Below, piece after piece: positions 33,706-45,200 of a stretch of DNA of 64,000 bases; the stretch's first letter is position 1; each line of letters starts with the position of its first letter. Both the position numbers and the translations under genes were made by a program. The notes below the pieces were generated by a model that worked only from the letters and a program-made list of their open reading frames with translations, made no database searches and was not told the DNA's origin. The stretch comes from Oxytricha trifallax (taxonomy: Eukaryota; Ciliophora; Spirotrichea; Sporadotrichida; Oxytrichidae), in the NCBI GenBank assembly GCA_000711775.1, contig ARYC01000555.1:1-64000 (forward strand), in the 5' to 3' direction.

Positions 33706-36082
33706 ATGGAAGAACAAAAAATGATTTCTGATATTCCTGCAAATGAAAATAACTAATATGAAGATGACTTTAATAAGATTATTTAAAATGAAGGTAAGAA
33801 TATTTCAAAAGATTCATGCATTTCTTAGAATTGTACCATGACTTGAGTGATGTTTACATTTAAAGCGTATTAAATCAAGAACAGCAAGAATTAGCATAAA
33901 CTATGTCAAAATATCAAGGAAATCCTTAAATTCAATGTTATTACTAATCAAAGATCGATTTTATTGATTATAGAATATCTCAAATATTTGAGCTCAAATA
34001 AAAGAACTAAGATATGAATTAGAATTTGCAAAGCAATATTGAATAACAGAGTTTGTTATTGAATGAGCTAAAAGAACTTGAATTATAAGAAAGTGATGAT
34101 TACAGTAGAGTTTAACAAAGATTGTAGTTACTATAGATCGAACTTGGCAATATTACTTAACTAAAAATTGAGGAAAATTATTAATCTCCCCTTAAAAAGA
34201 TTAAGAGTCTACAAAAACACGAACATAGCGATAGAGATACTTAAAACGATGAAGGAGAGATCTAGTATATTCAGTAAGATCTAGTTAGCAATAGAAGTTT
34301 ATACTACAATATCAAAGACTACCAGTTTAAAATTAAAAAGTAACCATCGTTTGAAATTGTCAGGGACATACGATAGAAAGCAGAGATTAACCAAGGTCTA
34401 TGGGGGGTAAAAGTAAATTTGAGCAAAACTGCTGAAAAGCTATTGGAAAGTGAATATTCAGAGAGTATGAATAATGAGAGTGAATAGGTTGATAGTATGA
34501 AAATGGAAAATGAATATGACTACGATTTGCTATTGGATAGATTAGAAGTTTATAAATCTGCAATAAAGTTTTTACTAGATGTAAGCATAAATTCTTTATT
34601 TTATAATTATTACTCTTAGAATGACTTAAATAGTAAAGCTAAACTCTATTAGTTGGATAGAATTAAAAAAATAAAATATAGTTCTTTATTTATAATTTTA
34701 ACATGAGATATTTACAATTTTAGATAAATCTTATGCTTTTTTTGTTTGTTTACAATTTTTTCTTTTTATTAATTAATTATTTAATTTTTAAAATTAATTA
34801 TTTCTCTAATGGAGTATAGAGATCTGGAGTAGGATGCTTAAAATTTATCAAAAGCTATTGATTATCTCAGAGATGGTAATCTAAAGTAATATGTATTGTA
34901 TACATAGCCAGAATTAAATCCTGTGATATTGTTTGGCTAATCAATAATAGAGAAAAATTCATGTAAGAATATGTTATGTCTAAATCTTATAAATTAGTGT
35001 TGAGAAAGTTAAAAAATGAAATAGAGTTGTCATACAAAAGACAGAGAGATATCGCTGAAAATTATATAATTAATTCAAATGACGATTCCTTGCCACAAAC
35101 TGAATCTAAAAAGCTGAAAATACTAGCAGAATTCCACTTAGATTAATCAAAGATGCATGCAAAGAACAGGAAATAAATTTAATTATGTTTAGATGATGAA
35201 TGGATGCCAGTACCACTATATGCTTACAAAAACCCAATATAAAAGTCTTTCAAAGTAAATTAAGAAATAGAAGCTGGACAGATTAGAATACTGATTGAGA
35301 GTAGTAAAAACTGCATCAATAGAAACCTTAAAGTTGATATTATGAAAAAAAAATGGCCAATTATTAAATTAACATTTATTTTGTGATATAAAGATTGAGA
35401 ATGTGATAGAGTTTCGAGTAAACATATAAAAGTAGTGTATCTCAAAGAAGTTTATTCCGGAGAAGGAAATTTCCTTTAAAACATTGCCTAAAAAGGATAT
35501 TCATATTCAAATCATTAAGAATGAATCTATTTTCATTGGGAAAATATAAAAAAGGTTTAAAGGGCTTTCAACAAAGTGCGAGGAAAGTTATACTTTCCCT
35601 ATTTAAAATCAATTGCTAAACAAAACTATAATTATTAGTTGATTTTTTAATTAAACAAAAGAGTGCTATGCTGTATTCCAGTAAAACCTATAAACCTTGA
35701 ACCAGGAGAGATAAAAATAACAATTCAATTAAGAGAGCCTATTTCAAGCCAAGAAATTATTGAAGAAGAGTGTGAATTTGAAGAAATAATTATTGAAAAA
35801 CTTTACCCCAGTTTTAGACCTAACTTAGATTCTTAACAGCTATATTAATTAGACAAAAGTGCGATATATTAACAACCAAGTCCTCAAATTGTTTCGGCTT
35901 TTAACTAAGAGCCATTGCAGTTTGATTAAAATATTTTAAAATAGGAATCCTCAACAACAAATCCAATAATGAGAAATTAATATGGTAAATCTTCAACTTA
36001 AAAATTAATAGAAAAAATGGAGAAATAGAGTAGGGTGAAAAAACAGAAAGTTATATAAGAAAATGCTTAAAAAGAAATATGA
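33706..36082 (+). CDS. Unknown paralogue B of a tandem pair
   Basis: Starts MEEQKMISDIPANENNQYED; the first intron lies at about 33794-33828. The coiled-coil N-terminal half (VLNQEQQELAQTMSKYQGNP) and the C-terminal blocks (NLSKAIDYLRDGNLKQYVLY, DEWMPVPLYAYKNPIQK, SSKNCINRNLKVDIKIEN, CCIPVKPINLEPGEIKITIQ) align in order with paralogue A. IESs at 35341-35389 and 35626-35660 fall at the same codons as in A. Introns between about 34580 and 34830 are only roughly placed. The C-terminal tail differs from A and ends QENAQKEI at TGA 36080-36082. Function unknown. Confidence 0.6.
35341..35389. other. IES, pointer TGATAT
   Basis: TGATAT at 35335-35340 and 35384-35389, 49 bp; joins NLKVD to IKIENV in frame. 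Confidence 0.75.
35626..35660. other. IES, pointer TAAACAAAA
   Basis: TAAACAAAA (9 bp) at 35617-35625 and 35652-35660, 35 bp; joins NQLLNK to RVLCCIPV. Reading through meets TGA. Confidence 0.8.
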
Positions 36083-36474
36083 TTTGTAAAACATTGACCA
36101 TATATATTAACTATACAATTATTAACTCTATTATATTAATAGAACAATCATAGAACTATTATTTCATGATTAAAATCAATTTTAAATAATAAAATTAAAA
36201 AAAGAGATAGAGTAGTCAAATTATAACTAAAATAATTGACATAAGAAAAACAAACTAATCTTGTCAAGAGAGTAAGGCTAAATTTTCTACTAAAAAATTT
36301 GATAAAATTTATTTCATTATTTTCTACTGCTTAAAATTATACTTATATTAGATTTTATAAATATTCTAAATTAGTAAATACTTCAGCAATAAATGAAGAA
36401 TATAAGTAAATGTAACAATTAATTGCAATTATTATTATTGGTGAGTATTAGTACAGAGCATTAATCATTCTACA
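36083..36474. other. AT-rich spacer
   Basis: Nothing recognisable between paralogue B and the zinc-transporter segments. Confidence 0.45.
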
Positions 36475-36560
36475 ATTTGTTTTTATCTCGTTCCTGTTCT
36501 TATCATTCACAGGATAATATTAGGAGATAAGGAGTTACTAATCAATTTATAATTTGATTT
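36475..36560 (+). CDS. Possible inverted last segment of the ZIP transporter
   Basis: Read on the + strand, opposite to the rest of the transporter, this stretch encodes FVFISFLFLSFTGQYQE. Joined to the minus-strand end ELLTIIIGF it would complete the last membrane helix, which ZIP9-type transporters have at their C-terminus. A shared ATTT (36475-36478 here; 36605-36608 in reverse complement) could be the pointer. If right, this is a scrambled, inverted segment. The joint is inference and the stop codon is not located. Confidence 0.35.
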
Positions 36561-36604
36561 AAGTGCGTATATTTAAAATAAAGTATTATACTTGTAAATA
36601 TTTT

Positions 36605-37172
36605 AAATCCTATGATGATAGTTAGAAGCTCTATTGGCTTGCTATAGTGCTATTATTCGTCATTAAATTAGTCCTCCGGTAAGTGATGATGGTTATTATG
36701 TTTGTGTGTGTCGGTGTTACTGAACACTTCGGGTAGGATATGTATGGTTGCCACATAGAGGAAGGAGCCTGCTGATACTAGAAGTAGTATGCCAACCCAA
36801 AACATTAGCAGTTGCTGGTCCATTTCTCTATCCCAAGACAAGAGTCCGAAATAAGCGAGTATTGAAGTTACTGGGCAGCTTATAGTATAGAATTCAAAAT
36901 AAATAATATGATTAAAGTAAAAGCCAGTAGGTATTTTGCAACGTCCCAATTTCTCAATCCTTCATGATACAAGAAGGCACCAAAACCAATAGATGCGGGA
37001 ATTTTGTGGAGTAATATAGCAAAGAATATCAATAAACCAAGGTTCGATGCACTCTCACTCTTAGTGCTCACTATAAGAAGAGTTACATAAACACGTGAGA
37101 TAAAATCTTACAAAATAAAGAAGTTCCCAGGGCTAAGCCATCAGCCAAAGGAAATGTTTGAAATCTATTCAT
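36605..37172 (-). CDS. ZIP-family zinc transporter (ZIP9/SLC39A9-like), N-terminus missing
   Basis: An intron (37071-37111) and an IES (36888-36919) are removed. The protein shows ADGLALG in one membrane helix and HKIPASIGFGAFLYHEGL, the histidine-containing metal-binding helix typical of ZIP proteins; in ZIP9 the motif is HKxPAxxG. Further helices follow (CPVTSILAYFGLL; LLMFWVGILLLVSAGSFLYV), then ATIHILPEV and a His-rich loop (DTHKHNNHHHLPED). About half of a full ZIP, including the first three helices, is absent upstream, where a decayed transposon lies. The missing part probably sits elsewhere in the germline. ZIP proteins move zinc into the cytosol. Confidence 0.8.
36888..36919. other. 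IES, pointer TACT (minus-strand sense)
   Basis: AGTA at 36884-36887 and 36916-36919, 32 bp; excision joins YLLAFT to ISCPVTSILAY within a membrane helix, restoring the family pattern. Confidence 0.75.
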
Positions 37173-37199
37173 AACCTCTTAACCTTTAAATCTAAATTG

Positions 37200-38645
37200 A
37201 TGATGTTTTTAATTGAAAAGGCTGCAGTTAACACATATTTGTTTAGGGCTCTATAAGGTTTAAGCAGAGTTTTGGAATTAAAATACGATTAATTTAAAGT
37301 AGTATTTGCGAAGAGGTTTGGGCTTTGTTTTTTTTAAGTGAGTGTAAAGATTTAATGTTTAAGTTGCGCTATGGATGTTATGATTAAAGTGATCAACTCA
37401 ACCTATTCTGAATTACAATTTATAGCAAGACTTCTCCATAAATCTCCAGTACTGTTAGGTCTCACTGTTTATTGGCATTGAATTTAAAAAGGTAGAATCT
37501 TAATTCTAAGCCTAAAAGACCTCTAAAATTTTAGAATCAGATAGACTATCTCATTAATAATAAGACTCTTAAATATTGGGTTCATTCTCTCTTGCTAAGA
37601 GCTGTGATGTTTCATCGCCATTTTCCTGAGCTTCACATATCTGCTTAATCGATAGCTAGCATATATAAAAAGAATGGAATATCTTACAAGACAGTCAATC
37701 GCATTAAGAGAGTGATTGACTTTAATGTTCCATTTTATAAGGATAATTTAAATTATATATTCGATTAAATGCAGAGGTCTTAAGAGCATAATATAAAGTT
37801 CATACACGTTAATGAGGTAGTATTCACGTTTAATACCTTCATAACAAGGTCTTTTTATAAGAGGTACAGCAACATTGAAGTATATGATTAAAAGGTTAAG
37901 GTTTAAACTTATGCTTTACTTGGTGGAATAAGCGAAGATAATGGCCTCGAGACTTATGTTATCCACCCTCGCTCAATAAAGACCGAATAATACATAAAGT
38001 TTTTGTAATAACTTGGAGATAAGTACGCCGACTAAGAGATAATATTATTATTGTTGATAAATTGTCAGTTCATAAAACAAAAAACTCAAAGAAGGAATAT
38101 AAAAGACTATATTAACACCTGTCTTTGATGTTCTTTACAGCTATAATTTAATGGAATTGAATTATATATGGAGTTATTGAAATGGCTAAAAGAAACCATT
38201 GCTCATTCACTTCATGCAGAAATAAGACGTAGATACAGTAGATTTTATTAAAAGTACTATTCATAAAATCAGTGATAAAAAAGCTAAAGTGTGTAATAGA
38301 GTAGGAAGATTTTGTTTAATAAATATTTTCCATATTTAAATATAGAATAAGTAAAATATTAAATTAGCCCTTTATGGATTTCGCTTCCTTTTCATTTTTA
38401 TCTCTTAAGGCTTGCTTGGGCCATTTTTGTTCTCTTAGTATTATTTCCAAAAACTAAGTTCATCTCTTTTAGCTTTTATAAATGTTTGTAAAATCTCTTC
38501 CTCATTTTTATATTTTATTAAGACATTTTTTATAAATATTATTAAAATCCTTGTGAAGTAATCCTTTATTGCCTGCTTTTATTAATAAAAAACTCAATCA
38601 AATTATTGATTAGATTTTGAGGTTTTAAATAAGATATCTATAATT
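37200..38645 (+). mobile_element. Decayed TBE (Tc1/mariner-IS630 type DNA transposon)
   Basis: Contains a TBE transposase frame (37372 to about 38320) and, at about 38586-38640, a degenerate terminus (TTTTGAGGTTTTAAA) with the subterminal block AAAACTCAATCAAA that also occurs at 168-197. The left end is not visible. A minus-strand coding-like stretch at about 38380-38590 may be part of another TBE gene. The element is a remnant; full TBEs are about 4 kb and carry three genes. Confidence 0.75.
37372..38320 (+). pseudogene. TBE 42-kDa-type DDE transposase, inactive
   Basis: The sequence begins MDVMIKVINSTYSELQFIAR and carries the family blocks FIHVNEVVFTF, ALLGGISEDNGLETYVIHPR, SIKTEQYIKFLQQL and LQFNGIELYMELLKW. 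Compared with the copy at 60.6-61.9 kb, the first catalytic Asp is Asn here (HVNE against HADE), the second block (VDN) is disrupted, and several frame breaks or TGAs are present. It was a cut-and-paste transposase; in Oxytricha, TBE transposases are known to take part in DNA elimination. This copy cannot be functional. Confidence 0.8.
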
Positions 38646-38741
38646 ATTTATAGAGTTTTAAATACATAAAATATACATTTTTTCACCTTTTTAAATAAAA
38701 AAAATATGTAAGAAATATTTTTTAAGTAATTAATTAACTCT

Positions 38742-38912
38742 TCAAATTTAGTAGTTTAAACTCTGCTTTCTCGTGCCACGTCTTATGGGTCTCCCAAATT
38801 CATTTTCGTCCATCTTTATTTCTTCTCTCATCTCAATCTGTGATACTTCTGAATTAAGAGTTTATGAGGTGGTGGGTTCGTTGTCAGTGTTGGTGGTGGC
38901 ATTCTAGCTCAC
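38742..38912 (-). CDS. Coding fragment, unknown
   Basis: Minus-strand frame rich in Thr/Ser/Asn then charged: SQNATTNTDNEPTTSQTLNS, then IEMREEIKMDENEFGRP and IRRGTRKQSLN, to TGA near 38742. The composition is protein-like and more G/C-rich than its surroundings. No start is visible. It is probably the last segment of a gene whose other segments lie elsewhere; no homology recognised. Confidence 0.4.
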
Positions 38913-39034
38913 AATCTAATCCAAATAATGTTAACATTGAATGATTTTAATAAATTATTTTAAATTTATTTATATAAAGTAATTTAAACTTTTCTTAAAA
39001 AGTGAAATTATGTACAAAAATTCTGACTTAGTGA

Positions 39035-39150
39035 AATTTATGGTTTAATAGATCCATTGCCAGCTTGGCCTTACCCCTACCCACGAATGCTAGTCCACAC
39101 AGTACCAAAGAATGAAACAATCTTCTCCAAGCAACTGCCCAATTAAAACA
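39035..39150 (-). CDS. Coding fragment, unknown
   Basis: A G/C-richer island reading on the minus strand as GSCLEKIVSFFGTVWTSIRG followed by a Gly/Gln-rich stretch (QGQGQAGNGS). A hydrophobic helix followed by a Gly-rich tail recalls small membrane proteins, but the match is too weak to name. Start and stop are not visible. Confidence 0.3.
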
Positions 39151-42100
39151 AAAAATATTTGCTTGCATTTAAATAAAAATTAATTGTTACTTTTGGAAAT
39201 AATTAAATAAGTGAAAAGATTTAGAGTCTCTATTTTTTATTTATGATTCTAAAAATAGTATAAATCTAATTTATATTTAAATTAAAAATTTTTTATAATT
39301 ACTAAAATTATATTAAAATTAATTATAAGATTTAAAATGCATGCGAGCATCTAGTTCTCTGTCCGCGAATTTTTAAAAACGATTTTTATTATTTGCTTTA
39401 CGTATCTGAGTTATGGAAATATTAAAAATGGTTAGTAACATTATTTTATTAATGAACTCTCTGGGTGAGCTTAAGAGTAAATGTGAAATATACAATATTA
39501 TCTTACATTGAGGGTGGGCACATTTAAATCCCAGAAAAATATTTTAAATATTAAGCAAATTTTTATAGCATAAATGATAATTATAAAACTATAATTCAAT
39601 ATAATATCAAAGTTACTATCTTTATTTTAAAATATTCTTAACCTAAGGATCTATAGCCTGTATATTAATATCAGCTAATTATGATTATCATTACAATTAA
39701 ATTCTCTTTTAAAACAGATATTTACTTAATTATTACAAACTAATAAACTCTAATAACGTTTTGTAATGGCAAGCATTTTTAGGTCAAAATTACTTAATAA
39801 ATTATTTAAAATTTATCGTCATCTTTTTTTCATTAAAACATATCTTAAAAATAATTTAATTTAAAAATAAATTTTGATACAAATTCTCAATAGGATTTTT
39901 AGTAATTGAATTAAAGCAAATCTCTATATTTCCATAACTAATAAAAATTTTCTAAGATTAATAATTATTACATTTAAATTTCAATTAATTGAGTTGTATG
40001 TTTAGAATTAGAAAATTAATTTTCTTGATAATATAATTTTGCTTGTTAATTTAACCAATTTAAATACAGTAAAATCTAGGAATAACTTATTTTCATTATG
40101 TAAAATTAATCATTATCATTTTATTTACACTATTTTAATTTGATTGATTTTTTTAAAACTTTTTCTGTTTAAAAATAATTTAAAATAAACTCTTAAAAAA
40201 TACATTCACTTATAATTTTAAGAATAAAAAAAATAAAAAATTGTTAAATTCAAGTATTTATAAAAATAACTATTCTTATTTTTTTATATATTTTTTATAT
40301 TAAAAATAATTTCATTATATAAATCTAGTAAAAGCAAAATTTCAATATGAAAAAATGATTGCTTTTGTCAGACATTTCTCATAATTTACTAATATTATTT
40401 AAAATATATAAATGTTTAGTGAATTAATTATATTGATCACATATTCATAATAATTTTGAGGTTTTAATTTGAGTTCACAAAGGAGGCTCTGCTTCTACAG
40501 CATACACAACAAGCTTTGTTCATAAAATTTGTTTATAATTAATATTAAATTTTAGTAGTATTTATAACTGTATTTTAATATATCTAAATTACATTTGAAA
40601 TGGGATAATTTGAAATAACATTAAATAGCAGATAATATTGAATAGGAAGATATTACATTATTTTTATTTTAAATATAATTTTGTAAAATTATATTTAAAA
40701 TATAAATCATGCCATGTGAAATTCACGATTATATTTCAATTAAAGATTGATGAAATTAAAATAAAACAAACTTCTTTCTAAAGATGTTTTGATACCACCA
40801 GCATTTCTTAACAGCATTCCAAATTTACACCTTTTATTATAATTTTAAACAGATCTTAGATATAATTATTATTTAGAACTATTAAAATTTTGAACTGGTA
40901 AAATACAAAATTTGTTAGTTTTAATATTTATTAGAATTAAATAGCAAAAAATATAATTTTTAAAATTATGTAATATATTTTATTAACAGATGTATATATG
41001 ATGTAAAATATTATAATAAATAATTGAAAATATATTAAATTTTAATTAAAGGAGCTATATCCACTCATTTTATTATTTATAAGATAGAATTTATATTATT
41101 AATAAATTTATATAGAAATCTAAATTAAAAATATTATTTTATACTTTTTGTCTCTGATTCATCGTCTGAGGTGTCTGAACCATATACTGGTTTAACAGCC
41201 ACAGTGCTTTTCTTCTAAGGAAATTATTTATTTAAGTATTTTTTTTAAATAATCTAAAATGTTAATGTATTAAAAATTATCAATAAAATATTCAAACTTA
41301 ATAATGAATGGTATTAATAATAAATCTCTATATTGCTTAAATAATTTAAATTAATAATACAAATTTTATGAATTTAGATTCAACTAAACTGAATAATTAT
41401 GATAATGCTACTAATAAGAATAATTAATTCTTATCTAGTTTTTTAATTTAAAACTGATGAAAAAAAATTTAAAGAAATGAAAAATTATTCAATTTCAAAA
41501 CAAGTTTAGTATTCAAAGTTAAAATTAAATTATTAATTAAATTTCAAATTTAAATGAAAATTAAATATCAATATAAAATTCCAAAAATTGTTTTATTTTA
41601 GTTATGATGAAAAATTAAAAATAATGCTAAAGGTTAAATTTTAATTTTTACCAAAAGTTAAAAATAAAAGCTCTATATGCTTTTACATGAATTAAAATAA
41701 TCTTTATATAAAATTCACATTGTAAAAATCAAGATAAATGTTATCAACTTTTTTTTTAAATTTACTTATTTACCAATAATTACTCATTAAATTTATAAAT
41801 CTAAAAGAAAATACCAATAAATAATTTTATTATCTCTGAATATAATATTTAATCTGAATTTTTTTAATTTGAAAATATATGGTCAAATTGTATTTATAAT
41901 TATTGATTGGTTAAAAACATTATTTAATTAACACTTAATAATATACAATTTATATCTATACATTTTCTTAGGAAATTAATAAATAAATATATTCATGTCA
42001 TTTATTAGAAATTATGGTATCCAGACATTTTAAATTCCAATATAAAAATATAATTTAAAGTAGTTAATAAAATTTGAAATATTTTTCAATAAAATGTGAT

Positions 42101-43169
42101 TATTTACTTTTAATATTTTTATATGTTTGCAAAATAATTAATTTCTAATTGAGATAAGACAATTCTTTTCACATTTGCAATTATATAAATTATTTTAAGC
42201 ATTTGACATTTTATGTATGGTATCTGAACTAATTATTTTTATTTGAAAATAATCATAATTGATTCAATTAATATTATTTCTATTTTATTTACTAATCAAA
42301 TATATTCTAAAATTATTATTTTATTAAATAAATTATAAAGAAACTCATGTTAATCGATACTTTTTAATTTGCGGAATTTAATCTTACAGTTTTGTTCATG
42401 ATCAACAAATAATTTAATTTTAATGATTTGAAAATAGTCTGTTTATTTATTTTGCATTCCTCCAATAAAATATTATTTCATACTCATTATCAAAATATTT
42501 TAAAATTTCCATATAAATTAAATAAATAAATTATTTATTAAAAATATAATAGATATCTTTTCAATAAAACAGTAAGATTTCTGGTTATGTTTAAATTAAT
42601 TTTATAATAATAACTTTTTTTATATTTTAATAGATAGAAGTGAATTAGTATAAACTTAATGATAAAATGGATTATTATTTTAAAGTAAGATTTTTAATGT
42701 TATTAAGTGAATAAAATAGAATTATTTGCAACAAATTTTTTTTCATAATAACTAATTATGATTGATAAAATTTATTTTTAATTTATTATAATTCATAAAA
42801 AAATGATATTCTGTCATTACTTTTTAGGAAAGAAATTATTATAAAAAAATTATTTATAATTATTTTCAAAGAAGTATTGCATGATATTGTTATGAATTAG
42901 CAGAAATTTTACCATACTGGTTGAATTTAAAATCAAGTTGGTTTTTTTTATAATTAACTTATAAATGAATTTTGGGAAAGCTTTATAAATTATCCTTATA
43001 AATTTATTATTCAATCAACAGTATATATAATTATTATTAAAATTATTTTACAATAATTAATACTTAAGAGTAATTAATAGTTAAAGATGAGACAAATGAT
43101 ATGTATTTTAATTAAGATATTTTCCTCTATAATTATAAAAATAATTATAATTATTTAATAACATAATAG
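39151..43169. other. AT-rich gene desert
   Basis: About 4 kb of extremely A/T-rich DNA without a supportable gene. Three small islands stand out by composition: about 39340-39375, 40467-40525 and 41144-41222 (the last two listed separately or discussed as findings). No terminal repeats, tandem array or RNA gene is seen. Confidence 0.5.
41140..41219 (-). other. Isolated coding-like island
   Basis: On the minus strand it reads PQKKSTVAVKPVYGSDTSDD followed by ESETKSIK, a Ser/Asp/Glu-rich stretch with good codon use, set in A/T-rich DNA on both sides. It looks like a single small gene segment (MDS) of a scrambled gene. Confidence 0.35.
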
Positions 43170-44212
43170 ATGAGAACAATTTATAAATTTATTAACACAT
43201 TTTTTCATTTTTATTAAAACCATTAAATTATTAAAATTAATTTTAGCAATTTCGTCATCAGCAGTATTCATAGCAACATTAGCCACTCTGGCTTTTGTGG
43301 CTATAATCCCATCATAAGCAGAAGCTAAGGAACTTACTCCATACTGTGGAGCAAAATTAATGATGATAAGAAGCTGTCAAAATGATGATGAGTGCTCGTA
43401 CTCTGATGAGTATTGTGATGAAAGCGAAAAATATTGCAAGACTGATTTGACTCTTTATAATTAGAGTATTTAATGGAATAATAATGAATAAATTGGTACT
43501 GTTATACCTTGATAATCCTTGTATCTAAACATAGGATAGCACTTAAGAAAGCTCATCACATTAAACTCCAAAACCATCAAGCATGCCAACTGGTGATCAT
43601 CATAGCCATAAACCTTCTGGATCACCAACTCCTAGACCCTCGAGATAACATACCCCTAAACCCTCTAGAAGCCCAACTTCAAGACCAAGCAAGAAGCCAT
43701 CAGGTTCACCTACTTCAAAACCCTCTAAAAACCCTTCAGGAAGACCAACTAGAACTCCTTCTCAAAGACCAACTGGTAACCCAACAAGATATCCTACTGG
43801 AAGACCATCAGGTTACCCAACTCGCTCTGGTCAACCAACAAGAAGACCAACTAAATATCCTACTGGCAATCCTTCAAGATATCCAACACATTCTCAGAGA
43901 CCAACTAAATATCCAACAAGAAGACCAACTAGTTACCCAACTCACAGACCCACTTATTACCCAACCCCTTCCTTCAGACCAACCAGCTACCCAACCTACT
44001 CTCATCAACATACCACTCACTCCCCATCCTTCTATCTCGCTTAAGCTTAAGTGAATTAAAGAATGGCTCTCTTTAGATCACTCTCATCAAACTAAAATAA
44101 CAATGGCGGCAGCAACTCATACAACAGACCCCTGCCAACCATTAACAAGTGCTTGTTTATGAAATGTGCAAATGGTTTCAAATGCTCAGAAAATAGATGT
44201 GTCAAACAATGA
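43170..44212 (+). CDS. Secreted Cys-rich protein 1 with Pro/Thr/Ser-rich stalk
   Basis: Two IESs (43183-43252, 43462-43516) are removed to give 305 residues. MRTISSSAVFIATLATLAF begins a signal peptide; the mature part opens with ELTPYCGAKLMMIRSC, NDDECSYSDEYC, KYCKTDLTLYNPC, the array's shared module. Then come about 160 residues of Pro/Thr/Ser repeats (KPSGSPTPRPSR, GRPTRTPSQRPTGNPTRYPT), mucin-like and likely glycosylated, and a C-terminal CLFMKCANGFKCSENRCVK module as in its neighbours. It is the only array member with such a stalk and the first in the array. A cell-surface or matrix role is inferred from layout only. Confidence 0.75.
43183..43252. other. IES, pointer CAATTT
   Basis: CAATTT at 43177-43182 and 43247-43252, 70 bp, four codons after the start; excision gives MRTISSSAVF and an intact signal peptide. 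Confidence 0.7.
43462..43516. other. IES, pointer ATAAT
   Basis: ATAAT at 43457-43461 and 43512-43516, 55 bp; excision restores the family's LYxxPC block as LTLYNPC. Confidence 0.7.
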
Positions 44213-44424
44213 AATATATATTTAATAAGAGACTTCGCTAAAATTTTAAAGAAATTTTAGTCAGAAACTTGATTAAATTACTATATACATTTAATTACCT
44301 ATGAATTTTTATATAACAAAACTTTTAATTTCCTTAAATTGATATTTAAGTCATCGAGCTGTTTATTTCTACTTTAATTCCTGAATTGATTATTTTTATA
44401 TTACTAAATTACAAATTTAAAGAA

Positions 44425-44802
44425 ATGAAACTAATCTCAACTATCGTTTTATTATTGACTCTTTCCACACTCACACTCTCCAAAACCCTGAAGCATTACT
44501 GTGGTCCAAAGACTATGGACATAAGAATGTGTGAAAAATCTGAAGATTGCAAATATGTAGATGAATTTTGCAACAATGAATAAGGGTACTGCCAAACAGA
44601 TTAATCCCTCTATGATAATGACCCATGTGCATGGAATATTCCTCAACCCACTCCTCCAGAAGACTTCAATTACCCTGAAGTTATCGAAAAATTACAAGAG
44701 AAATGCTGGACAATTAGATGCATGAGTGGTTATAAGTGCTTCCTTGGAAAGTGTATTGAAAATTTCCCATAAGTCGACTAGAATAACGAAAACGGAAATT
44801 GA
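44425..44802 (+). CDS. Secreted Cys-rich protein 2
   Basis: Uninterrupted frame of 125 residues. Signal peptide MKLISTIVLLLTLSTLTLS, then HYCGPKTMDIRMC, SEDCKYVDEFC, GYCQTDQSLYDNDPCAW, a Pro-rich link (IPQPTPPEDFNYP) and the C-terminal module CWTIRCMSGYKCFLGKC. Ten cysteines in the mature part, all even in number, suggest five disulfides. This copy needs no IES removal and is the cleanest reference for the family. The C-x-x-D/E-D/E-C...YSDE-C pattern loosely recalls Dickkopf/colipase-type folds, but I do not claim homology. Confidence 0.85.
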
Positions 44803-45200
44803 ATAAAAGTTATCATTTCTTATTTAATAGATATCAGCATTAATAAATTTTGTAAGAAAACCCTTTGAAATTGCTTTAATTTAATCAGAAATATGTCATG
44901 GATTCTTTAAAAATAGTAATAATGTTAAATTTGTAGAATAATTAATCGAAAAATATTCTTAATTCTTATTTGTCCTGCAAATAGTAGCCTCTTAGCTAAA
45001 CTGTTACTAATTTAAATTCTATTGACCCTTTAAATTGTCCTCTTCAAAGTTTTATAATATATTTATACCTTATCTCTATCAAAGATATATATGTTATTAT
45101 AAATTTTGTATATAATAAGGACTAAAAATATCTTCATAAATATATTGTAAAAAAGATATAAAATATTCTTTCTGTAATTAGTAACAAACCAAACCATAAG

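Noticed and set aside
43509-44054. Open frame rich in His, Leu and Gln
   Set aside because: It is the off-frame reading of the Pro/Thr/Ser repeats of the first Cys-rich gene, whose true frame joins cysteine modules on both sides.
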